Assembly (NCBI GenBank): GCA_024692235.1
Contig: JAILMW010000002.1
Coordinates: 1 to 64,000 of the forward strand
Source of the DNA: Saccharofermentans sp.
Lineage (GTDB): Bacteria; Bacillota; Clostridia; Saccharofermentanales; Saccharofermentanaceae
Reading direction: 5' to 3'
DNA length: 64,000 bases
The notes under the pieces are model-generated. The model did not search any database, was not told the origin of the DNA, and was given only the letters and a program-made list of their open reading frames with translations. A program made the position numbers and the translations under genes. This document shows, piece by piece, positions 45,575-53,535 of this stretch; the first letter of the stretch is position 1, and every line of letters starts with the position of its first letter.

Positions 45575-46003
45575 ATGGAACTTAAAAAACTCAGATGTTC
45601 TAATTGTGACGGACCTTTAAAGCAGGCAGATGACGGCAAGTATTACTGCGAGAACTGCGGTACAAGTTATCTTATGGATATGGATCCGGAAGATGTGATC
45701 TATGAAAAGATCAATGATCTTACTTCGAATGAAAATCTGACTAAGGTAGCTGAAAATATAAATGCCCGTGCATCTAAGACTTTCAGATATGTTGCATTAG
45801 TGATCTTTTTCTTATTTATCGTGGTAGGCGTATTGATGGTGTTCTTCATAAGGTCCGAGTTAAAGCATCGAATCGAGGCCGAACAATCCGCAGCTATAGT
45901 ATCAAGTCAGATGGCGGAGCGTGAATCGGAGTTTAACGAGGAATACGATCGTATATCCGAGCAGATAGAATCGCAGAGGGATAACCTGACAGGTGACTCC
46001 TGA
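45575..46003 (+). CDS. zinc-ribbon membrane protein of unknown function
   Basis: Not assigned to a named family. The N-terminus holds a zinc ribbon (LRCSNCDGPLK...YYCENCGTSY), then a helical region, one membrane helix (about residues 66-90, YVALVIFFLFIVVGVLMVFF) and a charged tail of about 50 residues likely outside the cell. The frame is open from 45515, but GGGGGGAT at about 45561 sets the ATG at 45575. Its plan matches the next gene (ribbon plus one membrane helix plus an outside domain), so the two may be related or work together. Confidence 0.72.
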   Translation: MELKKLRCSNCDGPLKQADDGKYYCENCGTSYLMDMDPEDVIYEKINDLTSNENLTKVAENINARASKTFRYVALVIFFLFIVVGVLMVFFIRSELKHRIEAEQSAAIVSSQMAERESEFNEEYDRISEQIESQRDNLTGDS

Positions 46004-46035
46004 TCCAACAGGACTTATTATAATAATATATTTAT

Positions 46036-46078
46036 TTGACAAAAGGCACATTGCAGAGTATAGTGTAATGTGCTTTTT
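46036..46078 (+). promoter_or_regulatory. Promoter overlapped by an inverted repeat
   Basis: Consensus TTGACA (46036-46041), 17-base spacer, TATAGT (46059-46064). The inverted repeat GCACATT (46046-46052) / AATGTGC (46067-46073) spans the -10 box and is followed by TTTTT. It could be the terminator of the upstream gene, an operator, or both. A second small inverted repeat GCGCA-ATTA-TGCGC lies at about 46082-46095. Confidence 0.6.
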
Positions 46079-46133
46079 AATGCGCAATTATGCGCGTTTG
46101 AGTTAAAAGTTTTTAAGGATAAGGCGGTTTTTA

Positions 46134-46856
46134 ATGGCAACATTACAAGGTATCTGCAGAAATTGCGGTTCACTTATCATGGTGGACGATCGTGACAGTG
46201 AGTGCGAGTGCATCTTCTGCAATTGCGTATTTCCCACAAGTGAAGCAATAGAGATCTTCGAAGATCCCGACGGAAGAGAATTTCCCAATGAGCATTTCGA
46301 CAGGATTGCAGACGGTAAGCATCACTATACTAACCGTGTCTACTCTGCCGAGAGCATAGAGAAGGCCGTAAAGCGTCAGGAATTGTCTGCTTCCAATGAG
46401 TCCGGTTCTACTAAGGTCGTAAATGAATTTGAAGTATCTCCCAGTGATGTAAAGGCACCTCCTAAGGTAGTTGCAGTCATACTTTCGGTAGCCGCTGCCC
46501 TGGTAATAGGTGTTCTTGTTATCGCACTTCCCATGTATCAGGAGAGGACAAAGCTTCATAAGGAGATCTCCTCTGACATTGCGACGGTATTTGAAGGAAT
46601 TGCCGAAGTTGATATCTCCACTGATGATCAAGGCTTTACCAAGGGTTATATCATCTCCGGTCAGACATGTGAGGACATCAAGGTCATTACTGACGATGCT
46701 CTCGATGAAGACGCAGCACGTTCCATCTTTGACAACTACTGCGCTTTGAGAAGTTCTCACTATGACGGCAAGAATAACGAGGTTACGATGACGATTTACT
46801 CATCCGGTAATATCTACACCGTTACCAATGACGGAATTGAAACAGCTAAAGACTAA
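46134..46856 (+). CDS. zinc-ribbon, single-pass membrane protein of unknown function
   Basis: Not recognised. The 240-residue product starts with a zinc ribbon (CRNCGSLIMVDD...CECIFCNCVF), then a helical linker, one membrane helix at about residues 104-127 (VVAVILSVAAALVIGVLVIAL) and an extracellular domain of about 110 residues. It lies 21 bases before rpoD, so it probably shares a transcript with the sigma factor. AAGGCGG precedes the ATG. Confidence 0.75.
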   Translation: MATLQGICRNCGSLIMVDDRDSECECIFCNCVFPTSEAIEIFEDPDGREFPNEHFDRIADGKHHYTNRVYSAESIEKAVKRQELSASNESGSTKVVNEFEVSPSDVKAPPKVVAVILSVAAALVIGVLVIALPMYQERTKLHKEISSDIATVFEGIAEVDISTDDQGFTKGYIISGQTCEDIKVITDDALDEDAARSIFDNYCALRSSHYDGKNNEVTMTIYSSGNIYTVTNDGIETAKD

Positions 46857-46877
46857 GAATATAAAGGAAGGTACAAA

Positions 46878-47930
46878 ATGGCAGATTATAATGACGCTCT
46901 GAACCAGCTCAAGGCTCTTGCAGCAAAGAAGAACAATGTTATCGAAGAGTCTGAGTTCGAGAATATCGCAGAAGAGTGTGAGATAACTCCTGAGGATATG
47001 GAGAGGATCTCTGCTGAGCTTACCAAGGCAGGTATCAAGGTAGAGAATAACGAGAGTGATGAAGACGCCATGAGCCTTACGCTCACTCCTTCCGAGGAAG
47101 TAGCTGTTGATGACTCCGTAAGAATGTATCTCAAGGAGATCGGTAAGATCCCCTTGCTCTCAGCTGACGACGAGAAGGATCTTGCTCAGCGTATGCAGAG
47201 CGGTGACGAGACAGCTAAGGATCTTCTTGTAGAGTCCAACCTGAGACTTGTTGTATCTATTGCTAAGAAGTACATGAACAGAGGCCTTTCTCTCCTTGAT
47301 CTTATTCAGGAGGGTAATATCGGTCTTATAAAGGCTGTAGATAAGTTCGACTATTCCAAGGGGTTTAAGTTCAGTACATATGCTACATGGTGGATCCGTC
47401 AGGCTATCACAAGAGCTATCGCCGATCAGGCAAGGACGATCCGTATCCCTGTTCATATGGTTGAGACAATAAACAAGCTTACAAGAGTTCAGCGTCAGCT
47501 CATTCAGGATCTCGGACGTGAGCCTACCATCGATGAGCTTGCTGACAAGATGGGTATGCCTGCAGATAAGATTCGTGATATTCAGAGGATCTCTCAGGAT
47601 CCCGTATCCATCGATAAGCCCGTCGGTGAGGAGGAGGACAGCCACCTTGTGGACTTCATCTCTTCTGACGAGTATGTATCTCCTGATGAGGAAGTAAGCC
47701 GTGATCTCCTTAAGGAAGATCTTATCAAGGTGCTTGATCTTCTTACGGAAAGAGAAGCTAAGGTTATAAGACTTCGTTTCGGTCTTGATGACGATAAGCA
47801 GAGGACTCTCGAAGAGGTTGGTAAGAGCCTCGGTGTTACACGAGAGAGAATCCGTCAGATCGAAGCTAAGGCAATAAGAAAGCTCGGAAGATCCAGCTAC
47901 GCTAAGAGGCTTGAAGGTTACGCCGACTAA
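46878..47930 (+). CDS. rpoD: RNA polymerase primary sigma factor
   Basis: A 350-residue vegetative sigma factor. Region 1.1 is short (about residues 1-75); [14 protein letters not shown] is region 1.2; the region 2 core is [56 protein letters not shown]; region 3 and region 4 ([21 protein letters not shown]) follow. It directs transcription of housekeeping genes. In many Bacillota it follows dnaG; here it follows a zinc-ribbon membrane gene. Its TAA overlaps the next ATG (TAATG). GGAAGG precedes the ATG. Confidence 0.97.
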   Translation: MADYNDALNQLKALAAKKNNVIEESEFENIAEECEITPEDMERISAELTKAGIKVENNESDEDAMSLTLTPSEEVAVDDSVRMYLKEIGKIPLLSADDEKDLAQRMQSGDETAKDLLVESNLRLVVSIAKKYMNRGLSLLDLIQEGNIGLIKAVDKFDYSKGFKFSTYATWWIRQAITRAIADQARTIRIPVHMVETINKLTRVQRQLIQDLGREPTIDELADKMGMPADKIRDIQRISQDPVSIDKPVGEEEDSHLVDFISSDEYVSPDEEVSRDLLKEDLIKVLDLLTEREAKVIRLRFGLDDDKQRTLEEVGKSLGVTRERIRQIEAKAIRKLGRSSYAKRLEGYAD

Positions 47931-49435
47931 TGCCGATTCACGACCGGAGATATTCATTTCATCAAGGTTTTTCCATGGACAACGCTTTGGACTTTTCAAA
48001 GCGTTCGTCTTTTAAGAGGGAAATCTTACTGGAGAAGTTCTATCCTTCAAGGATCATCCTGCCCATGAAGATGAATTACGGTGAAGCCGCCGTTCCTACG
48101 GTCAGGGTAGGTGAGAAGGTGACGATAGGGCAGTGTGTCGGAGCGCCTAATCCCGGATCTTTTGCCGTACCTGTTCATAGCGGAATATCAGGTGAAGTAA
48201 AGGAGATAAGGAGTATAACTCTCCCTAATTCGGTCACTTGTAAGGCCGTAGTCATTGAAAGTGACCGCAAGAGGACATACCATCCGTCCGTTTATCCCAG
48301 AGCGGATGTAAATATCAGTGCATCCAAGGCCAGAGGTATAGTTAAGGACGCCGGTATCGTCGGTATGGGCGGAGAAGGTATCCCTACCATAGCCAAGATC
48401 AATATGGCCAGAAGGTCCGGTGTCGACAGGATACTGGTAAACTGCCTTCAAAGTGAGCCTTATGCCAATTGCGATTACATGAGGATAAGCGAATCTCCTG
48501 AGTATATCGTTATGGGTGCCGTGGCTCTTGCAGGAGCTGTCGGAGTCAAGAGGATAGATTTCCTTATTCCTGACAGCAGGAAGGAAGAGATCGCTGCTCT
48601 TCAGAATGCCATGCAGATGTCTGCCGGCGATTATTCCGGATTTATATTCAATTTCAAGTTTTTTAAGGACAGATTCCCTCAAGGCTATTATGCACTGGTG
48701 GCGAAGGCTCTGTATGGAGTTGACCTTGGTGAGGGCGAGACCTTGGAGAGCAGATGTAAGGCGGTTATGTTCAACTGTTCTACTGTCTATTCCTGTTGGG
48801 AAGCAATTGCAGACAATATGCCGTTGTCTTCCAGGATAATCTCTATATCCGGTGATGATGAGCCGGGACATAACGTCCTTGTTCCTATCGGCACACCCGT
48901 ATCCGAGATACTTAATAACGTTAACAGCAATATCAAGACTTCCAAGAAACTTATATGGGGCAATTGCCTTACGGGACTTGAGATAAAAGATCCCGACAAC
49001 ACTCCTGTTATAAAGACTACTTCCGCGATATCCGTGATCTCAAGGAAGGAGTTTCCTACTTCACCTTGCATCCGATGCTTTCAGTGTGAAGATGCATGCC
49101 CTATGGGACTGGAGCCCGCGCTTTTACATAATCTGCTTAAGAGGGGACTTGAGTTCCGTGCTCAAGACGAAGGTATTCGCAAGTGTATTGCCTGCGGCTC
49201 ATGTTCTTATGTCTGTCCTGCAGCTATCGATCTTACGGGAGTGATAGCTTCTTATGCGCAGAAACTGAACAAGAATCCCGAGCAGCCTGATAAGCTTGGT
49301 TTTACAGAGCATACGAAGATCAATATCGGTTCGGTGTCATTACTTGAGACTTTCGAAGAAGACGAAGAGTATCAGGCAGAAGAGGGCGGAGACGATAATA
49401 TGGTACTTCCTTTCGAAGGAGGTAAGCCCATATGA
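47930..49435 (+). CDS. RnfC-like iron-sulphur subunit
   Basis: A 501-residue protein with the RnfC order: an N-terminal barrel-sandwich hybrid (VRVGEKVTIGQCVG...VHSGISGEV), an NADH/FMN-binding-like domain with GIVGMGGEGIPT (family usually GGAGFPT or GGATFPT) and NCLQSEPYANCD (usually AECEPYLT-like), then a 2x4Fe-4S ferredoxin domain with C380, C383, C386, C390 and C419, C422, C425, C429 all present. In a normal Rnf complex this subunit exchanges electrons with NAD. The changed flavin/NAD loops leave its partner uncertain. It may start at 47930 (coupled to rpoD by TAATG) or at 47975 (weak AAGG). It overlaps the next gene by four bases. Confidence 0.85.
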   Translation: MPIHDRRYSFHQGFSMDNALDFSKRSSFKREILLEKFYPSRIILPMKMNYGEAAVPTVRVGEKVTIGQCVGAPNPGSFAVPVHSGISGEVKEIRSITLPNSVTCKAVVIESDRKRTYHPSVYPRADVNISASKARGIVKDAGIVGMGGEGIPTIAKINMARRSGVDRILVNCLQSEPYANCDYMRISESPEYIVMGAVALAGAVGVKRIDFLIPDSRKEEIAALQNAMQMSAGDYSGFIFNFKFFKDRFPQGYYALVAKALYGVDLGEGETLESRCKAVMFNCSTVYSCWEAIADNMPLSSRIISISGDDEPGHNVLVPIGTPVSEILNNVNSNIKTSKKLIWGNCLTGLEIKDPDNTPVIKTTSAISVISRKEFPTSPCIRCFQCEDACPMGLEPALLHNLLKRGLEFRAQDEGIRKCIACGSCSYVCPAAIDLTGVIASYAQKLNKNPEQPDKLGFTEHTKINIGSVSLLETFEEDEEYQAEEGGDDNMVLPFEGGKPI

Positions 49436-50388
49436 TCTACGGAAAGTTTGCGCCTTTTATACATACAGACAGGACCGTATCCTATATGGAATTGTCTTTC
49501 CTTATAGCACTTCTTCCGTGCGTGTGTTATGCGGTCTTTAAGTACGGTGTCCGCGCTGTGCTTCTCATATTGTGTTGTTCCTTGATGAATGTGCTCTTTG
49601 CGGTTCTTTTTGCAAAGACAAAAAAAATAAGGAGCAAAAGGACATATCTTCGAAATGTTATCGCGGGAGTTATATTCAGCCTTATGCTTCCTCCCGATAC
49701 GTCACTTATCATACCTGTAGCAGCATCTGCCATCATGACTTTCATGACAGAGGTCATGTTCGGAGGTATAGCTTTTTCTCCTGTGAACAGTCCCGTCCTT
49801 ACGAGGATACTTGTTGAAGTAGTTTGGGGAGAACGTCTGAAAGGATTCTCTGAAGGAAGCAACCACTGGTTCTCGATAAAGTCGCTGTTCTCTTTTGCAA
49901 GGACTACTTCGTCAGTAGCTTCCCGAGTCGAGGATTACCACGCGGCGGAACTTATTACAGACGGCTATCCTTCCTATATCGGTATGTGTTCCGTGATCAT
50001 GATCCTTATAGGAACGATATATCTCTTGCGTTCAAGAACTGTAAGGACTGCAGCGCCTTTTTGCTATCTGGTCACCACTGTCGTGATCAGGGTCGTTATG
50101 CATATTAAGGACGGAGTAAGATCTAATATCGCTTTCATTCTGGTGTCAGGGATATTCTTCGTGGCATTCTTCCTTTTGACCGACAGGGCGACTGTTCCCC
50201 AGAATCATCTGGGAGGCACCGTGACAGGTATCATCTGCGGCATATTGACCGCGGGTGCGTTTGAGATAACAAGCGGTATTACCGCACTTTGTGTTCCTGT
50301 TATATCAGTTAATCTGATCTCGGGGATAATTGAATACTTTACGTCAGATGCTTCCGAGAGGCATGCGGCAGTCAGGGAGGAGACATAA
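49432..50388 (+). CDS. RnfD/NqrB-like membrane subunit, covalent-flavin motif not evident
   Basis: A 318-residue protein with about eight to nine membrane helices, recognisable as RnfD-like from its opening (GKFAPFIHTDRTVSYMELSFLIALLPCV), LRNVIAGVIFSLMLPPDTSLIIPVAASAIMTFMTEVMFGG and the segment before GTIYLL. In RnfD/NqrB a threonine in an S/T-x-A-T motif carries FMN by a phosphoester bond. In the matching place here (residues 158-164) the sequence is TTSSVAS, followed by a divergent loop where relatives have GSIGETS (here SYIGMCS). The flavin site therefore looks altered. It sits between the RnfC-like and FMN-binding-like genes with four-base and one-base overlaps. Confidence 0.78.
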   Translation: MIYGKFAPFIHTDRTVSYMELSFLIALLPCVCYAVFKYGVRAVLLILCCSLMNVLFAVLFAKTKKIRSKRTYLRNVIAGVIFSLMLPPDTSLIIPVAASAIMTFMTEVMFGGIAFSPVNSPVLTRILVEVVWGERLKGFSEGSNHWFSIKSLFSFARTTSSVASRVEDYHAAELITDGYPSYIGMCSVIMILIGTIYLLRSRTVRTAAPFCYLVTTVVIRVVMHIKDGVRSNIAFILVSGIFFVAFFLLTDRATVPQNHLGGTVTGIICGILTAGAFEITSGITALCVPVISVNLISGIIEYFTSDASERHAAVREET

Positions 50389-51722
50389 TGAATTCCTCAC
50401 AGATAAAGAAAATGACAATTGAAGCAGCCGTAGTACTCTTATTAAGCTTTATCGTGCTCATAGCAGGTAATGCCATGACCTCCGGACAGTCTGAGACCCG
50501 TATCCAGAACGGATACAGTGAGATGTTTGCGGATGTGCTGGATGCTGACAGATATAAGGAGATATTCCCCGAGAATATGTCTGATTACGGTGAGATCAAT
50601 CATGTATATCAGGCATTTGATGCTTCGGGAAAGCCCGTAGGATTCATCCTCGATATTACCGTAGAAGCTGCTGGTAATACGTCTTTGCACCTTCTTACAG
50701 GTGTAACTTATGACGGAGCGGAACTTACCGGTATCAAGCATATAGCTGACGAGAGTGTTCCTGCACCTATCACGGAAGAAGAGATCGCAAGGATCGCTGA
50801 ACAGGCTTCCGGTAATCAGATACCGATGTCCTATGCCGCGGGCCATTTCTCTGATGATGACGGAGACGGATCTGTTACCATGATCTCCGGCCTTAACGAC
50901 GGTATCTACTATGCCCAGAGGCTCAATAAGGATAATAACGGCTATATCGACTATGTTCAGATCGAAGTCGTAGACGGCTTTATTACAAGGGTCAACTGGG
51001 ATGCGTTTAATGTCGACATGAATACCAAGGACAGGAACGATGCATCATTGTCTGGCGGATATTCGGTATCAGGAGATAACTGGGCGAACCAGTCATATAA
51101 TCTCTGTCATGCTCTTATCGACTGTCAGGATCCTTCAAGGCTTGCAATGAAGTCTGACGGAACGACCGATATCGTTCCCGGCGTCACCATCGATATCAGA
51201 ACATTCGTCGAACTTGCTTACGAGTGTATCGACAACTCTATCCACGGTTACGATCAGGAGACTTATATCGAAGATCTCAAAGGAATTATCCAAGGAATAT
51301 TGGGATCGGATCCCGAAACTTTGGGAATAATCAACGATGAGGGATTTGTCGTATTCTCATTTGATGATTATCCCAATCTCTTTGCCGAGCTCGACGGTTC
51401 CGGTAATGTCATCTCCACCTTGAACGTCAGGGAAAAGGTGACAGGTACGACAAGTGATACGAATGGAATAAGTACCATAGAAGTCGATGAGAATGAAGTA
51501 AGCTCTGATCCTTATTCGGTAACCGTTATCGGAGCTGAGGACGGTGTCTCGATCGGAGGAGGATACGACATGACGTATGAGAATATCGACGGTCTTCCGA
51601 TATCCGAGATAAGGGCTTATATTCCCGGTATCCCCGGAGCCAGACAGAGAACAAGATGTGTTCTTACTGCTATCAATATCTCCTACAGATTCCTGAAGGA
51701 TTATCTGGACTGGATGGCATAA
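50388..51722 (+). CDS. RnfG-like protein with three degenerate FMN-binding-type domains
   Basis: One N-terminal membrane helix (residues 8-30) anchors a 410-residue extracellular region. The first domain (about 55-175) resembles RnfG (VYQAFDASGKPVGFILDI...LTGVTYDG). A second (about 175-285: YVQIEVVDGFITRVNWDAF, NWANQSYNL) resembles FMN-binding lipoprotein domains, and a third follows to the C-terminus. Each ends where an S/T-G-A-T flavinylation motif would be, but reads SGLN (167-170), PGVT (264-267) and PGAR (416-419). Canonical covalent FMN attachment by ApbE is therefore doubtful. The length is about twice that of normal RnfG. It overlaps the RnfD-like gene by one base and lies 9 bases before the next gene. 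Confidence 0.72.
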   Translation: MNSSQIKKMTIEAAVVLLLSFIVLIAGNAMTSGQSETRIQNGYSEMFADVLDADRYKEIFPENMSDYGEINHVYQAFDASGKPVGFILDITVEAAGNTSLHLLTGVTYDGAELTGIKHIADESVPAPITEEEIARIAEQASGNQIPMSYAAGHFSDDDGDGSVTMISGLNDGIYYAQRLNKDNNGYIDYVQIEVVDGFITRVNWDAFNVDMNTKDRNDASLSGGYSVSGDNWANQSYNLCHALIDCQDPSRLAMKSDGTTDIVPGVTIDIRTFVELAYECIDNSIHGYDQETYIEDLKGIIQGILGSDPETLGIINDEGFVVFSFDDYPNLFAELDGSGNVISTLNVREKVTGTTSDTNGISTIEVDENEVSSDPYSVTVIGAEDGVSIGGGYDMTYENIDGLPISEIRAYIPGIPGARQRTRCVLTAINISYRFLKDYLDWMA

Positions 51723-51731
51723 GGGGGATAT

Positions 51732-52808
51732 ATGGTCAGATATAAGGATACAAAGCTGTCACCCTTTGACAGAGTCGAGACAAAAAAGGAAACGAAGAGC
51801 AGATCAGGATTCGGAGATCTTTTCAGAAAGAACTTCTTCCTGTCTACCAGAGCCTCTGTGTTCATGCTGGGATATTCACTTACCTTGGCTTGCCTGGTAG
51901 CATCTTTTGGCAGGATGTATATTCCGATATTACTTGCGCTGCTTAGTGTTATCGTGTGGACATTTACATTCAGGTTCGCAGAGAACTGCAGGACTATACC
52001 TCTTAATATATTTCTTAATACTTCTCTTATCTCAGGGCTTTATCTTCTTCCAAAGGTATCTTTGGATCCTGTATCATTCTATTCTTATGTCCCTTTGCTG
52101 ATAGGTCTTACTGCGCTGTCTTCTTCGATTCGTGACGGAAGAGCTTACTTTACCAGATGCAGCATATCAGAAGAGATAGTTATGCCCGGAGTTGTAGGGT
52201 CTTTTTGTGTTCTGTTGGCAGGACTTATCAGTAAGTTCGCCTTTGAGAAGAAGAGCATAGGTGTTATGTTGATCATTACCGCAGTCTTGACGGGATTGAT
52301 CGCTCTTGCTTTCAGTAAGGGAACAGGTAAGAAGGTCAGGATGACTTCAAGTAAGCTCATTGATGTAAACGATTACCATCCTGTTAATAAGGAGGAGAAT
52401 GCAGGCTTCCTTATGGGCAGAGTGGTATTCGCGGGAGAGACTGTAGCCGTCATGGCGGGAACGCTTGCCATGAAGATCTCGGATATGAAATTCTCGCTTG
52501 AACTTCCGTTTGCGCTATATCCGATAGCTACATCTCTTGTCATAGTTATCTTTATTCTCATCGCAGGAAGGCGATTTGATGATCTCTTTGCATGTGAGTC
52601 GATGCTTATAATCGCTATATTGCCTCTGATGCCGTCTGTTACAGGCGTTCTTATTACGATATCCGTCGATATGGTCCTCACGGGATTCTTACATACATAT
52701 AAGAGAAGAAAGCTCTTTGCCGATATAAATACCTATTTTGACGGGCTTCCGATGCTCATGGCAGTCCTTGGTATCGCGATAATGCTCGTTGAGACAGTGG
52801 CTCGATGA
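51732..52808 (+). CDS. polytopic membrane protein in the place of rnfE/rnfA
   Basis: A 358-residue protein with a 40-residue cytoplasmic N-terminus and about nine to ten helices. By eye the first half lines up with RnfE/RnfA (FLSTRASVFMLGYSLTLAC near 37-54; FYSYVPLLIGLTALSSS near 116-131), and the C-terminal FDGLPMLMAVLGIAIMLVETVA resembles the DGLGMGLGFTLAL...IRE ending. So it may be a fused or doubled RnfE/A relative. The cysteines that hold the membrane 2Fe-2S cluster in RnfA/E (in GLCP and VNCAILG) are replaced here (GYS, GLTAL). The assignment is tentative and rests partly on position; it may instead be an unrelated membrane protein. Confidence 0.5.
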   Translation: MVRYKDTKLSPFDRVETKKETKSRSGFGDLFRKNFFLSTRASVFMLGYSLTLACLVASFGRMYIPILLALLSVIVWTFTFRFAENCRTIPLNIFLNTSLISGLYLLPKVSLDPVSFYSYVPLLIGLTALSSSIRDGRAYFTRCSISEEIVMPGVVGSFCVLLAGLISKFAFEKKSIGVMLIITAVLTGLIALAFSKGTGKKVRMTSSKLIDVNDYHPVNKEENAGFLMGRVVFAGETVAVMAGTLAMKISDMKFSLELPFALYPIATSLVIVIFILIAGRRFDDLFACESMLIIAILPLMPSVTGVLITISVDMVLTGFLHTYKRRKLFADINTYFDGLPMLMAVLGIAIMLVETVAR

Positions 52809-52860
52809 GCATTTCGGTTATCTCCATGATATATCCATAAACAGGCGATAGGATATTGGT

Positions 52861-53535
52861 ATGAGAAGACTGCTTGTTGTTGAAGACGAACCTGAGATCA
52901 GGGAACTTCTATATAATCATCTGACAAACGAAGGATTCGAAGTGGATCTTGTCGAGGACGGAGTGCGCGCCGTATCTTCATTCGAGCCCGGACTATACGA
53001 TCTGGTCCTTCTTGATATCATGCTGCCGAAGATCGACGGATTCACTGTATGTGAGGTGATCAAGAAAAGATCGGATGTGCCTGTCATGTTCCTGTCAGCG
53101 CTAAGTGACGATAAGTCTCAGATCAAAGGATATGACCTGATGGCAGACGACTATGTTACCAAGCCTTTCTCTATGCCGGTGCTGATCCGCAAGATAAATG
53201 CGCTTCTTCGAAGGAGCGAGGGCAGTAAGCCGGAAGAGGATAATACCATCAGGTACGAAGATATCGTGATCGATCCTGACACTATGGAAGTCTTGGTTGG
53301 CGGAAGAGAGGTGGAACTCACATCCAAAGAGTTCGATCTATTAGTGACGATGGTAAGAAACCCCGGCAGGGTATATTCAAGAGAACTCCTTCTGGATCTT
53401 CTATGGGACTATAATGCTCTCGTGGACGACAGGATAGTTGACTGCCATATAAAGAATCTCAGGCACAAGCTCGGAGGGGACTATATAGAGACCGTCAGGG
53501 GCAGGGGGTACAGGATTGGAAAGAAAGGTATTTAA
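52861..53535 (+). CDS. OmpR-family response regulator
   Basis: A 224-residue regulator: receiver domain with phospho-acceptor D52 (LVLLDIMLP), the acidic pair ED at 8-9, and the lysine in VTKPFS; then a winged-helix DNA-binding domain (ELTSKEFDLLVTMVRNPGRVYSRELLLDLLWDY...VRGRGYRIG). It overlaps the histidine kinase gene by 20 bases, so the two act as a pair. It lies 52 bases after the Rnf-like operon with no terminator between, so partial co-transcription is possible. Confidence 0.95.
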   Translation: MRRLLVVEDEPEIRELLYNHLTNEGFEVDLVEDGVRAVSSFEPGLYDLVLLDIMLPKIDGFTVCEVIKKRSDVPVMFLSALSDDKSQIKGYDLMADDYVTKPFSMPVLIRKINALLRRSEGSKPEEDNTIRYEDIVIDPDTMEVLVGGREVELTSKEFDLLVTMVRNPGRVYSRELLLDLLWDYNALVDDRIVDCHIKNLRHKLGGDYIETVRGRGYRIGKKGI

